From positions 1-38,380 of the forward strand of contig NTHE01000071.1 of NCBI GenBank assembly GCA_002551355.1: 38,380 nt of DNA, written 5' to 3'. The notes under the pieces are model-generated. The model worked only from the letters and a program-made list of their open reading frames with translations. It was not told where the DNA came from and ran no database searches. This stretch comes from Streptomyces sp. man185. Its GTDB lineage: Bacteria; Actinomycetota; Actinomycetes; Streptomycetales; Streptomycetaceae. Of this stretch, positions 7,592 through 15,634 are shown one piece after another. How positions within the stretch are numbered: position 1 is the first letter of the stretch; every line of letters begins with the position of its first letter. Position numbers and translations under genes: made by a program.

Positions 7592-9111
7592 CTGCCGGCC
7601 TCCTCGGCCCGGAGCGGTATCTCGGCGGTGAAGACGGCACCGCCGCCGGACAGGTTGCCCGCGCGGACCGTTCCGCCGTGCAGGTTCACGTTCTCCAAGG
7701 TGATCGCCAGGCCCAGGCCGCTGCCGGGCGAGCGGGTACGGGCCGCGTCGGCTTTGTAGAAGCGGTCGAAGATGTGCGGGAGCGAGGCCTCGGGGATGCC
7801 GGGGCCGCGGTCCGCGACCTCGATGACGAGCACGAGTGTGCCCGAGGAGCTTGCCTCGGTGCGCAGGAGCACGGTGACGGGCGCGCCGCCGTGCCGCAGT
7901 GCGTTCCCGACGAGGTTGGCGACCACGACGTCGAAGCGGCGTGGGTCGAGCCGGGCCCGGATGCCCGGGGGGAGTTCGGTGCGGATCCGGTCGTCATCCG
8001 CCCAGTGCCGGGCCTGGAGGGTCTTGCGGATGGCCTCGGCGACGTCGATCTCGTCGGAGTTCAACTCGGCCGCGCGGGCGTCGAAGCGGGAGATCTCCAT
8101 CAGGTCCTCGACCAGCACGGCCAGCTTTCCGGTCTCCGCACTGACCAGCCGCACCGCCTGGGCGGTGTCGGCGTCCAGCCGGTCCGCGTCCTGGTCGAGG
8201 ACCTCGGTGACGGCGAGCATTCCGGCGAGGGGGGTGCGCAGTTCGTGCGAGACGTCGGAGGCGAAGCGGCGCGCACGCGCCTCGGCATGGCGCAGTTCAC
8301 CGACGGAGCGCTCCAGCTGGCTCGCCGACTCGTTGAACGTGTCGGCCAGGTCGGCCAGTTCGTCACTGCCGCGTACCGGGATACGGGTGTCGAGTCTGCC
8401 GCTGCCCATGCTCCTGGCCGCACGGCGCAGCTCCCGCACGGGACGCAGCACGCTGCGCGCGGCGAGCAGGCCGGGCACGAGCGCGACCGCGAGGCCGGGC
8501 AGGGCGCCGTTCCGGGCGGCGATGTGGAGGGCGTCGACGTTGATCTGCTCGTCGGTCATCCGCATGACGGCGTACAGGACGAGCCCGGTGGGAAGCACGC
8601 TGTCGGGGCCGGTTCTGAAGACGGTGGGCATGCCGATGGTCAGATAGGGGACGCCGTCCTTGACGACCCGCTCGAAGCTGCCGTACCGGTCGGCCGTCGC
8701 TGCCCGGCGCAGTTCGGGGGTGATGACGGAGGAGACCGGGTTCTCGCCCGAGGACGCGCGGAGCGAACCGTATTCGGCGAACACCACCCAGGGGCGTGGT
8801 TTGCCCGTGCGGGCGAGGTCGCGCAGGATCTCCTCCAGTCCCTCCCCCTGAACGGGCAGTCTCCAGCCCGTCCGCTGGACCTGGTCGCGGAACGTCGAGA
8901 CGGCCGTGTCCTGGGCTGTCTTCAACAGCGCGTTGCGGGCCTCGCGGTAGGTCAGGGCTGACGTCGTGCCGGCGCTGACCGCGGCGACCAGAAGGAAGGC
9001 TGCCAGCAGTCGTGTGCGCAGACCGAACGCCCTGACCCGCGAGCGCTCGCGGGTGCCTGTGGCCCGCTCCGCACCCTCAGCTCGCTCGCTCCCGCCGCCG
9101 ACGGCGATCAC
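7588..9111 (-). CDS. Sensor histidine kinase (HAMP/HisKA/HATPase), AfsQ2/CseC-like
   Basis: The 507-residue kinase has a first membrane helix at about 33-53, an extracytoplasmic domain (about 54-200) and a second helix at about 203-222. A HAMP linker follows, then the H-box SDVSHELRTPLAG with phospho-acceptor His289, and an N-box VVANLVGNALRHGG. The ATP-lid motifs are DRGPGIP and GSGLGLAI. The GTG start (9111) overlaps the response-regulator stop by 4 bp, and its own stop overlaps the lipoprotein ATG by 4 bp, so all three are one transcript. Genes for cross-bridge addition and L,D-transpeptidation are adjacent, which suggests, but does not prove, an envelope-related signal. Confidence 0.93.
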   Translation of the reverse strand: MIAVGGGSERAEGAERATGTRERSRVRAFGLRTRLLAAFLLVAAVSAGTTSALTYREARNALLKTAQDTAVSTFRDQVQRTGWRLPVQGEGLEEILRDLARTGKPRPWVVFAEYGSLRASSGENPVSSVITPELRRAATADRYGSFERVVKDGVPYLTIGMPTVFRTGPDSVLPTGLVLYAVMRMTDEQINVDALHIAARNGALPGLAVALVPGLLAARSVLRPVRELRRAARSMGSGRLDTRIPVRGSDELADLADTFNESASQLERSVGELRHAEARARRFASDVSHELRTPLAGMLAVTEVLDQDADRLDADTAQAVRLVSAETGKLAVLVEDLMEISRFDARAAELNSDEIDVAEAIRKTLQARHWADDDRIRTELPPGIRARLDPRRFDVVVANLVGNALRHGGAPVTVLLRTEASSSGTLVLVIEVADRGPGIPEASLPHIFDRFYKADAARTRSPGSGLGLAITLENVNLHGGTVRAGNLSGGGAVFTAEIPLRAEEAGR

Positions 9112-9791
9112 AGCGGGCCGAAGCGGTAGCCGAAGCCCCGCAGCGTCTGGACGTAACGCGGGCAGCCGGCCTCGTTCTCGATCTTGCCGCGCAGCCGGGC
9201 GACGCAGGCGTCGACCAGTCGGCCATCGGCGTGGAAGGTGTGCTCCCAGACGTTCTCCAGAAGCTGCTGCCTGCTGAACACCTGCTCGGGGGCGGCGGAC
9301 AGGTGCAGCAGAAGCCTGAGCTCCGAGGGGGCAAGCGTCAGGGGCCGGCCGGCCTTGGACACCGTCAGCCCGACCCGGTCGATGGTGAGGTCGCCGTAGG
9401 CCTCGATGGCGGGGCGGCCCGTCGAGCCGTCGTCCATGCGGCGCAGCACAGCCCGGATCCGGGCGTCGATCACTTCGGGCCGGGCGGGTTTGACGATGTA
9501 GTCGTCGGCACCGGCCTCCAGCCCGATGACCACGTCGAAGTCGTCGCCGCGCGCGGTGAGCATGATGATCGGCAACTGGCTGTGCTCGCGGATCTGCCGG
9601 CAGACCTGTACACCGGTCATGCCGGGCAGCATCAGGTCCAGCAGCAGCAGATCCGGGCGGAATTCGGCGAGCGCCGCGAGGCCGTCCTCGCCGGTTCCGG
9701 CTGCTCGTACGTCGTGGCCGCGTCGGCGCAGACCGAGTTGGACCCCCTCACGTACGAAGGGGTCGTCCTCGACGAGGAGCACGCGGGACAT
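9108..9791 (-). CDS. OmpR/PhoB-family response regulator, AfsQ1/CseB-like
   Basis: This 227-residue protein starts at ATG 9791 (MSRVLLVEDD) behind a GAGGGAGAA site. The receiver domain (1-115) has the acidic pair ED (8-9, with D10), the phospho-acceptor Asp52 (LLLDLMLPG), the Thr/Ala switch (MLTARGDD) and the conserved Lys (DDYIVKPA). The C-terminal winged helix (about 130-227; PLTLAPSELRLLLHL, GRLVDACVARLRGKIE, VQTLRGFGYRF) is of the OmpR type. The 101 bp separating it from the upstream aminoacyltransferase gene could carry its own promoter. Receiver wording (SQLPIIMLTARGDDFDVV) is close to AfsQ1 as I remember it, but no sigma-factor gene lies next to it. Confidence 0.94.
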   Translation of the reverse strand: MSRVLLVEDDPFVREGVQLGLRRRGHDVRAAGTGEDGLAALAEFRPDLLLLDLMLPGMTGVQVCRQIREHSQLPIIMLTARGDDFDVVIGLEAGADDYIVKPARPEVIDARIRAVLRRMDDGSTGRPAIEAYGDLTIDRVGLTVSKAGRPLTLAPSELRLLLHLSAAPEQVFSRQQLLENVWEHTFHADGRLVDACVARLRGKIENEAGCPRYVQTLRGFGYRFGPL

Positions 9792-9892
9792 CGGCTGTTC
9801 TCCCTCGGTGGTCGTGGTGGTCAGGGCCCGCGGCCCGGGTACACGCGGGAACGACGCGTCCGGTTGGGCGAGCGGCGCCGGGTGCGTATGCC

Positions 9893-11095
9893 TCATCGAC
9901 GGTTCAGGTACGCCTGGAAGGCACGGTGAAGCGCATGGTTGGCACTGCCGCCCACGGGCCTCTCCCATTCCCCCAACGTCTCGACGACTTGCCCACCGGT
10001 GCCGAGCTTCCACCGCAGCAATCCGTACGCACGTTCTTCCGGATCGAGAGTGGAGGGTACCCCGCGCATGTCGTAGACGTCCGCCTCGAGGGCATGGGCA
10101 TCCAGCAGCATCCGCCATTGAAGGGCGTTGGAAGGCCGGACCTCCCGGCGGTGGTCGGCCGACGCGCCGGTCTGGTACCAGGCCCGGCGGCCCACGTTGA
10201 TCATCGTGTGGGCGGCCAGAATCTCGCCCCGGTGGCGGGCGAGGTACAGCTTCATCCTGCCCGGTTCCTCGGCGTTGAGGGCCGCGTACTGACGCTCGTA
10301 GTAGGCGAGTGAGCGGCCGACCCGAAATCCGTCGCGGCGCTCGGTGATGCTGAGCAGGCGGCAGAACTCGGGGAGGTCGGCCGCACTGCCGACCACCACC
10401 TCCACGCCCTCCTTCCCGGCTCGGCGCACATTGCGCCGCCACTCCTGGTTGAGCCCGGCCCACAGGTCGTCCGTGGTGCGTCCGGCGAGCGGCACGTGGA
10501 AGACGTGGCGGGGCTGGGCGTCCCCGCCCTGTCCCGCCCCGTCGCCGCCGCAGCGGCGCCAACCCCTGACCCGCAGCCGGTCGGCGACGGCGGAGCCGAG
10601 GGGGTCGACCTCGCTGGCCAGGGCGTCGCCGAGGCGTCGGCCCGGGCCGGTGAGCGGCTTGAGCCGGCCGGCGTCCCAGCGCCGATAGGCGGGCGACGGG
10701 CCGATGCGCACGGCGAAGGCGCCCGCCCGGCGCAGGTGCTCCAGCAGCGGATCGAGCCAGTCGTCGACGTCGGGGTCGCTCCAGTCGGCGACGGGCCCTT
10801 CGGGGAGGTAGGCGAAGTACTTGCGTGTGCCGGGGAACTGACGCAGCAGCACCAAGCCTGCTCCGGTCAGCGCGCCCGCCGCCGGATCGGGCCCCCAGCC
10901 GATCAGTCGGGACTCCCACCCTTCCTTGACGTCGGCCCAGGACGGGCACTGGAGGAAGCCGGGGCCGAGGGCTTGGCCTTCGCGGGAGGCGAGGAAGGCG
11001 CGGTAGGTCTTCGGGGTGATGGTTCCCAGGGCCACGTCCCGGTTCCGTGCTCGGCGCACGGGGCTGGACGACGGCGGCACGAGCAACGCTGACAC
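9893..11095 (-). CDS. FemAB/FemX-type peptidyl (lipid II) aminoacyltransferase family protein
   Basis: This 400-residue protein resembles the FemAB family, whose members add amino acids from tRNA to the peptidoglycan cross-bridge or share its double-GNAT fold. Family-like segments include WAGLNQEWRRNVRRAGKEGVEV (first GNAT half), MKLYLARHRGEILAAHTMINVG (second half) and DMRGVPSTLDPEERAYGLLRWK near the C-terminus. I place the start at GTG 11095, seven or so bases after GAAGGAGAGG. The open frame continues about 45 codons upstream through two repeated hairpins, which argues against the longer form. In streptomycetes a FemX enzyme adds the glycine of the bridge; whether this one does so is not shown. 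Confidence 0.85.
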   Translation of the reverse strand: MSALLVPPSSSPVRRARNRDVALGTITPKTYRAFLASREGQALGPGFLQCPSWADVKEGWESRLIGWGPDPAAGALTGAGLVLLRQFPGTRKYFAYLPEGPVADWSDPDVDDWLDPLLEHLRRAGAFAVRIGPSPAYRRWDAGRLKPLTGPGRRLGDALASEVDPLGSAVADRLRVRGWRRCGGDGAGQGGDAQPRHVFHVPLAGRTTDDLWAGLNQEWRRNVRRAGKEGVEVVVGSAADLPEFCRLLSITERRDGFRVGRSLAYYERQYAALNAEEPGRMKLYLARHRGEILAAHTMINVGRRAWYQTGASADHRREVRPSNALQWRMLLDAHALEADVYDMRGVPSTLDPEERAYGLLRWKLGTGGQVVETLGEWERPVGGSANHALHRAFQAYLNRR

Positions 11096-11113
11096 GGTCT
11101 GGCCTCTCCTTCT

Positions 11114-11157
11114 CCCCGGGCCTTGTCCGGGGACGGCTCCCCGGATCTTGTCCGGGG
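11114..11157. repeat. Two tandem hairpins with 25-bp period in the femX-like leader
   Basis: The unit CCCCGG-N7-CCGGGG occurs at 11114-11132 and again at 11139-11157, exactly 25 bp apart. Both loops end in TTGT, so the structure is also a direct repeat of TCCCCGG...TTGTCCGGGGA. It sits a few bases upstream of the Shine-Dalgarno of the minus-strand FemAB-type gene. It could act as a pair of operators or as leader RNA hairpins. Confidence 0.7.
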
Positions 11158-11339
11158 ATGCGGAGGATGCTCGCAGCTCTCCATGACCGCTCCGAGCGGC
11201 GAATGTGACCGGACCATGACCGTTCCTCACCAGTCGCCGTCACATCGCCCCATGGCATCTGAACTGGGGTTTTCCGGCCCTACAGTCGCAGCATCGCCGA
11301 CTCGTCCGGCTCTCTCTCGCGGCTCTCCCGGAGGTCCTG

Positions 11340-12551
11340 TTGTCCCGCTCGTCACGCATACCCGTACTCATCCAGGCACGCGTCCGGGCCGCCGTGGTGG
11401 CCGCCCTGGTGGCACCTCTCGCCGCCTGCTCGTCGAGCGCCTCTCCCAGCGCCCCGGTCGCCGAGGCGAAGCCGAGCCCCGACGACCGGCCCGTCACGGT
11501 CTCCGTCACGCCCGTGGGCAAGGAGGTCCCGGCCGGTGAGCCCGTACGGGTCATGGCCTCGGGCGGCCGCCTCACCTCGGTGACCGTCACCGACGCCGAG
11601 GGCCGCCGGCTCGCCGGAAAGGCCGCCGCCGACGGCCGGTCGTGGGTCTCCGACCGCAAGGCCGTACCCGGTACGGCGTACGAGGTGACGGCTGAGACCC
11701 GTAGCGCGGGCGGAACCGCCCGGAGGGCCCGAGCCGACTTCACCACGGCGAAGGCGGACAAGGTCAACAAGGTCGACTGGCGACCGGGCACCGGCACCAC
11801 CGTCGGCGTCGCCCAGCCCATCTCCCTGGTCTTCGACCAACCGGTCAAGAACCGGGCCGAGGTCGAGAAGCAGCTCGAAGTCACCACGTCGAACGACACC
11901 GAGGGTTCCTGGGGCTGGATACGCGACTGGTCGGGCCGGGACCGGGTGGACTGGCGGCCCAGGACGTACTGGAAGCCCGGGACCGAGGTCACGCTGAACG
12001 CCGAGTTGAACGGAACCGACTCGGGCCCGAACGGGGGCTGGTTCGTCCGCGACTACACGACGGCCTTCACCATCGGTGACCGGCAGATCGTCGAGGTCGA
12101 CCTCGACCGCCATCGGCTCTCCCTCGTACGCGACGGAGCAACGGTCCGTCACATACCGGTGTCCGGCGGGACTCCCGGCGGTGACAAGCGTTCCTGGCGC
12201 GGGACCGCCGTGCTCATGGCCAAGGAGGGCACGATCAACATGAACTCCGAGACCGTGGGCCTCGCAGATGCCTACGACAAGATGGTCGACCAGTCGATGC
12301 GCCTGACCTGGTCGGGCATGTACGCGCACGCAGCCCCGTGGAACGCCCGGCACCTCGGCAAGGCCAACCGGAGCTCCGGGTGCATAGGGATGAGCGACGC
12401 GGACGCCGCCTGGTTCTACGGACAGGTGCGGCCGGGCGATCCGTTCGAGATCACCGGCAAGGACACCAAGGGCGTGGTCGCACCCGGGAACGGCTTCGGC
12501 GCGTGGAATCTCTCGTGGACCGAGTGGCGGCAGAAGAGCGCGCTGCGCTGA
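11340..12551 (+). CDS. L,D-transpeptidase lipoprotein (Ig-like domains + YkuD catalytic domain)
   Basis: The 403-residue protein is exported and lipidated: lipobox LAAC ends at Cys30. Two Ig-like modules (about 50-138 and 140-246) precede the YkuD domain (about 248-375), the arrangement of actinobacterial Ldt enzymes, which make 3-3 cross-links in peptidoglycan. The catalytic histidine is His330 (SGMYAHAAPW) and the nucleophile Cys348 (RSSGCIGM). Their 18-residue separation equals that of LdtMt2. The usual SHGC box reads SSGC here. The start is TTG 11340 with GGAGG at 11330-11334; no other start lies nearby. It is transcribed divergently from the FemAB-type gene, so both promoters lie in a 244-bp spacer. 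Confidence 0.92.
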   Translation: MSRSSRIPVLIQARVRAAVVAALVAPLAACSSSASPSAPVAEAKPSPDDRPVTVSVTPVGKEVPAGEPVRVMASGGRLTSVTVTDAEGRRLAGKAAADGRSWVSDRKAVPGTAYEVTAETRSAGGTARRARADFTTAKADKVNKVDWRPGTGTTVGVAQPISLVFDQPVKNRAEVEKQLEVTTSNDTEGSWGWIRDWSGRDRVDWRPRTYWKPGTEVTLNAELNGTDSGPNGGWFVRDYTTAFTIGDRQIVEVDLDRHRLSLVRDGATVRHIPVSGGTPGGDKRSWRGTAVLMAKEGTINMNSETVGLADAYDKMVDQSMRLTWSGMYAHAAPWNARHLGKANRSSGCIGMSDADAAWFYGQVRPGDPFEITGKDTKGVVAPGNGFGAWNLSWTEWRQKSALR

Positions 12552-12594
12552 GACGAGCACCGGTCAGGTACGGACACCCCTCAACCGCGAGTGC

Positions 12595-12627
12595 CCCCGG
12601 GTCCAGCCCTCGGCGAGGGGCCCGGGG
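12595..12627 (+). terminator. Terminator-like hairpin after the L,D-transpeptidase gene
   Basis: CCCCGGG (12595-12601) pairs with CCCGGGG (12621-12627), with an inner stem CCCTC-GGC-GAGGG (12607-12619). It lies 44 bp after the stop codon and has no T-run. The rest of the 212-bp gap to the next gene shows only a possible -10 (TAGGCT near 12699). Confidence 0.55.
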
Positions 12628-12763
12628 CGGGCTCGCACGACACGTCGGCCTCGCTCACACCCCGGAAAAAGCTCTGGCCGATCCCGGTGACCGGAGCTAG
12701 GCTCCCCGCGATGACTCACTCCATGAACAGATTGGGGGACCCGTCCGCGCAAGGTGAGTGCTG

Positions 12764-14260
12764 ATGCTCACTTCGACCGCGAACCGGGATTCCCACCCGT
12801 CTCTCCTGCCTCTCCTGCCTCTCCCGTCTCTTCCGTCCTTCCCGTTTTCCTCGTCTCTCCCGTCCTTCTGGCCGCGCGTACGCGAGTTCGCCGTGCCGGC
12901 CTCGGTGATCGAGACCGCGACCGCCCGCCGTGCTGTCGGGGACTGGGCAGGAGCGTGCGCCGCAGCAGGCATCGACATCGATCTCCAGCTCCGGTCCGTG
13001 GCGCGCAGCCACGGCCGGGAACTCGCCGCCCGGATCCGGGCGGACCTTCGCCACCTGGCTCCCGATCTGCTGCGCTGGCACCTGCCGAGGATCGCCCCGC
13101 ACGGGCTGCTGCGCCCCGGGCTGACGATCGCCCTGGCCCGCTTCGACCCACCGGAGCGCGACGGCCGGGGCCCCGTTCACCTGGTCGTTCGGACCCCGCC
13201 CGCCCGGGCGGACGCCGGGCAGCGGATCAGCCTCGCGCTGTGGGACGGCTCGCACACCGAGCCCGCCGCCCGCCGCCACCCTCACCCGCATCCGAACCGG
13301 CGCTTCCGCCTCGATCTGCACCGCCATCTGTGGGATGCGCGCAGGACCGACGAGTTGCGGATCCGGTCCGGCGCCGACGAGCGGTCGAGCGGCCTCGGCG
13401 CCGAGGCTGTCGACCCGGACCTGTGGGGCGCCGTGCCGCCGGACCGCCGCTGTGCCGTCGACCGGTGGGCAGCGGAGGCGGCGAACCTGCTCCGGGCCGA
13501 GGGCCAGGGGCCGAGCGGAACGGTGAGCGTGCGGTTGAGCGGTCGGCGTCGGCTTCTCCTGCATGTGGAGGCCGATGACGACGACCGGGGGACACCGGTC
13601 GCGCGGATCGTGGCAGTGACCCCGGACCCGGGTGCGTCCACGTCGCCGGTGCTGCCGGACGCGGCTACCTGGGTGCTGCCCGACCTCGACCTGCTCCGTG
13701 CCGGGGCGATCGAGGCCGGTCAGCTGCACCCGCTGGTCGCGCGGGCGCTCGTACCGGACAACCCGCCGCCGGCTCCGGCCTCGGCTCGTTCGCGTACCGG
13801 CGACCGGGCGGGAGCGTCGCGCGTCGTGGAATGCCGGGGAGCGCAGCACCGGATCGGCCTGGTCGAAGGGGCCCTCGCTCCGCTGGACCACGACCCGGCC
13901 GAGATACGCCGCGAAGAACTGCTGGTCGCCCTCACCGGAACCCCGCTGCCCTGCCTCCAGGCCATCGACGAGGCGCACCGGCGGCCGGACTGCCTCTCCG
14001 GAGTCCGTGAACGTCTCGACCACGGGGACATCGCCGGTGCTCTGGCCGTCGTCGAGGGGCTGCTCGGCCCTGAGGCGGTGCTGCGCGACGGCCCTCTGCG
14101 GGACGAACTGGAGGCTGCCGCCCAACGGCGCATCACCTACGGGCTGTTCCGGGCCGACCTGCTCGGGCCGGGCCCCATCCGTCGGCGCTCGGATCCTCGC
14201 CGCCCCGTCGATCCCCGCCCGCGCCGGGCGCGGCGCTCGCGCCACACAGCTGTCTGCTGA
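12764..14260 (+). CDS. Conserved-looking protein of unknown function, first gene of MoxR/VWA cassette
   Basis: The frame encodes 498 residues and I recognise no domain. ATG 12764 follows AAGGTGAG (12751-12758); an in-frame GTG at 12758 overlaps that site and is less likely. Residues 11-36 are a low-complexity Ser/Leu/Pro/Phe stretch encoded by a 9-bp pyrimidine-rich repeat array. The apparent globular part begins around VPASVIETATARRAVGDWAG (about residue 44), so a downstream GTG (12893) is a possible alternative, although I see no ribosome-binding site for it. The body is rich in Arg, Asp and Leu with no signal peptide or membrane segment. It is followed after 105 bp by an AAA+ ATPase and a VWA-like protein, so it may be an adaptor or substrate of that machine. 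Confidence 0.75.
   Translation: MLTSTANRDSHPSLLPLLPLPSLPSFPFSSSLPSFWPRVREFAVPASVIETATARRAVGDWAGACAAAGIDIDLQLRSVARSHGRELAARIRADLRHLAPDLLRWHLPRIAPHGLLRPGLTIALARFDPPERDGRGPVHLVVRTPPARADAGQRISLALWDGSHTEPAARRHPHPHPNRRFRLDLHRHLWDARRTDELRIRSGADERSSGLGAEAVDPDLWGAVPPDRRCAVDRWAAEAANLLRAEGQGPSGTVSVRLSGRRRLLLHVEADDDDRGTPVARIVAVTPDPGASTSPVLPDAATWVLPDLDLLRAGAIEAGQLHPLVARALVPDNPPPAPASARSRTGDRAGASRVVECRGAQHRIGLVEGALAPLDHDPAEIRREELLVALTGTPLPCLQAIDEAHRRPDCLSGVRERLDHGDIAGALAVVEGLLGPEAVLRDGPLRDELEAAAQRRITYGLFRADLLGPGPIRRRSDPRRPVDPRPRRARRSRHTAVC
12792..12872 (+). repeat. 9-bp pyrimidine-rich tandem repeat array
   Basis: Nine imperfect 9-bp units follow one another: CCCACCCGT, CTCTCCTGC twice, CTCTCCCGT, CTCTTCCGT, CCTTCCCGT, TTTCCTCGT, CTCTCCCGT and CCTTCTGGC. 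The plus strand is over 80 percent pyrimidine through this stretch. In the reading frame of the host gene it encodes a three-residue repeat of the SLP/PLL type. Confidence 0.8.
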
Positions 14261-14365
14261 CCCCGGGGGTCCGGGCCCGCCGGCCACCGACCCGTGACGA
14301 CCCACACCCGTACGCACCCACATCCGTGCTCATCCGCCCTCTCTCATACCCTCAGGTGATCTCCC

Positions 14366-15634
14366 ATGCTCTCGAACAGCCCGTCCGCTGCCATGCTCGC
14401 GGACTCCACTCCCGTCTCCCAACTGGCCGTCGCCGAAGCACTGATGAGTCTGCTCCGCGACACCACCACCGAGCCGCGCCCCGACACGCAGCTGGAGGCG
14501 CTGACCCTGGCGGTCTCCGCCGACCTGCCCGTACTGCTGTGGGGTGAGCCGGGGATCGGCAAGACCGCGGCCCTGACGCAACTCGCCGCCTCGCTGGACC
14601 TGCCGCTCACCACCGTCATCGCCAGCGTGCACGAGCCGTCCGACTTCTCCGGGCTGCCCATCGTCGGCGACGACCCCGCCGAGCAGGGCGTGCCGATGGC
14701 CCCGCCGGACTGGGCCGTTCGCCTCGTTCGGGCGGGGAAGGGTCTGCTGTTCCTCGACGAACTCTCCACCGCACCGCCCGCCGTTCAGGCCGCGCTGCTC
14801 CGCCTCGTGCTGGAGCGGCGGATCGGGGCGCTGCAACTCCCGCCCGGCGTACGGATCGTGGCGGCGGCGAACCCCCGCTCCTCGGCGGCCGACGGCTGGG
14901 AGCTGAGCCCGCCGCTCGCCAACCGTTTCGTCCACCTCCAGTGGACCCACGACCACGAGGTCGTCGTACGCGGACTCGCCGGCACCTGGCCCCGCGCGAC
15001 GCTGCCCCGGCTCGACCCCGAAAAGCTGCCCGAAGCGGTGGACTTCGCCCGGCGCGCGGTGTGCGGGCTCCTCTCCGCCCGCCCCACGCTCGTCCACCGG
15101 CTGCCCACCACGGAAACACGCCGGGGCGGCCCATGGCCCTCGCCGCGCAGCTGGGACATGACCCTGGGCCTGATCGCTTTCGCCACGGCCGCCGGATCCT
15201 CCAGGGAGGTGCTGTCCCTGCTGGTCAGGGGCACGGTGGGGGACGGACCCGGGCTGGAGCTGCTGGCGAGCCTGGACCGGATGTACCTGCCGGACCCCGA
15301 GGATCTCCTCGCCGACCCGGCGGGCGCCGTTCTGCCCGAGCGCGGGGATCTCCGCCAGGCCGCGCTGGACGGGGTCGTCGCGGCGGTCCGTACTCGCCCG
15401 GAGCGGGCACGCTGGGACGCGGCGTGGGCGCTGCTCGTCCGGGCGCTGGAGACCGGAGCCCCGGACCTGGTGGTCGTCCCCGCGACGACGCTCGCTTCGC
15501 TGCGCCAGGAGGACTGGGACGTGCCGGCCGCCATCGAACAGCTCGCGGGCGTCGTGTCCCTGTCCGGACGCGCGGACCGCGCGGCGGCCCGGGTCGCGGC
15601 GAAGGCGAAGTCCCCGGCGACGGCGGGCCGATGA
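14366..15634 (+). CDS. MoxR-type AAA+ ATPase
   Basis: This 422-residue AAA+ protein has Walker A GEPGIGKT (60-67), Walker B GLLFLDE (126-132), sensor-1 asparagine N169 (VAAANPRS) and an arginine-finger-like segment LANRF. The HEPSDFSGLP loop resembles the MoxR/RavA clade. MoxR ATPases act as chaperones that remodel or activate partner proteins, often partners with VWA domains. That fits the 4-bp overlap (ATGA) with the downstream HExxH/VWA-like gene. The C-terminal 200 residues are helical and lack recognisable motifs. The ATG follows CAGGTGAT at 14353-14360. The natural substrate is unknown. Confidence 0.88.
   Translation: MLSNSPSAAMLADSTPVSQLAVAEALMSLLRDTTTEPRPDTQLEALTLAVSADLPVLLWGEPGIGKTAALTQLAASLDLPLTTVIASVHEPSDFSGLPIVGDDPAEQGVPMAPPDWAVRLVRAGKGLLFLDELSTAPPAVQAALLRLVLERRIGALQLPPGVRIVAAANPRSSAADGWELSPPLANRFVHLQWTHDHEVVVRGLAGTWPRATLPRLDPEKLPEAVDFARRAVCGLLSARPTLVHRLPTTETRRGGPWPSPRSWDMTLGLIAFATAAGSSREVLSLLVRGTVGDGPGLELLASLDRMYLPDPEDLLADPAGAVLPERGDLRQAALDGVVAAVRTRPERARWDAAWALLVRALETGAPDLVVVPATTLASLRQEDWDVPAAIEQLAGVVSLSGRADRAAARVAAKAKSPATAGR

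Noticed and set aside
9792..9892. Small GGGCC-CGC-GGCCC hairpin near 9824-9836 as terminator of the FemAB-type gene
   Set aside because: A five-pair stem with a three-base loop is expected by chance in DNA of this composition and no T-run follows.
12754..13578. Alternative 274-codon frame overlapping the start of the unknown MoxR-linked gene
   Set aside because: Beyond the repeat array it becomes Arg/Pro-rich low-complexity sequence, whereas the frame at 12764-14260 keeps balanced composition to its end.
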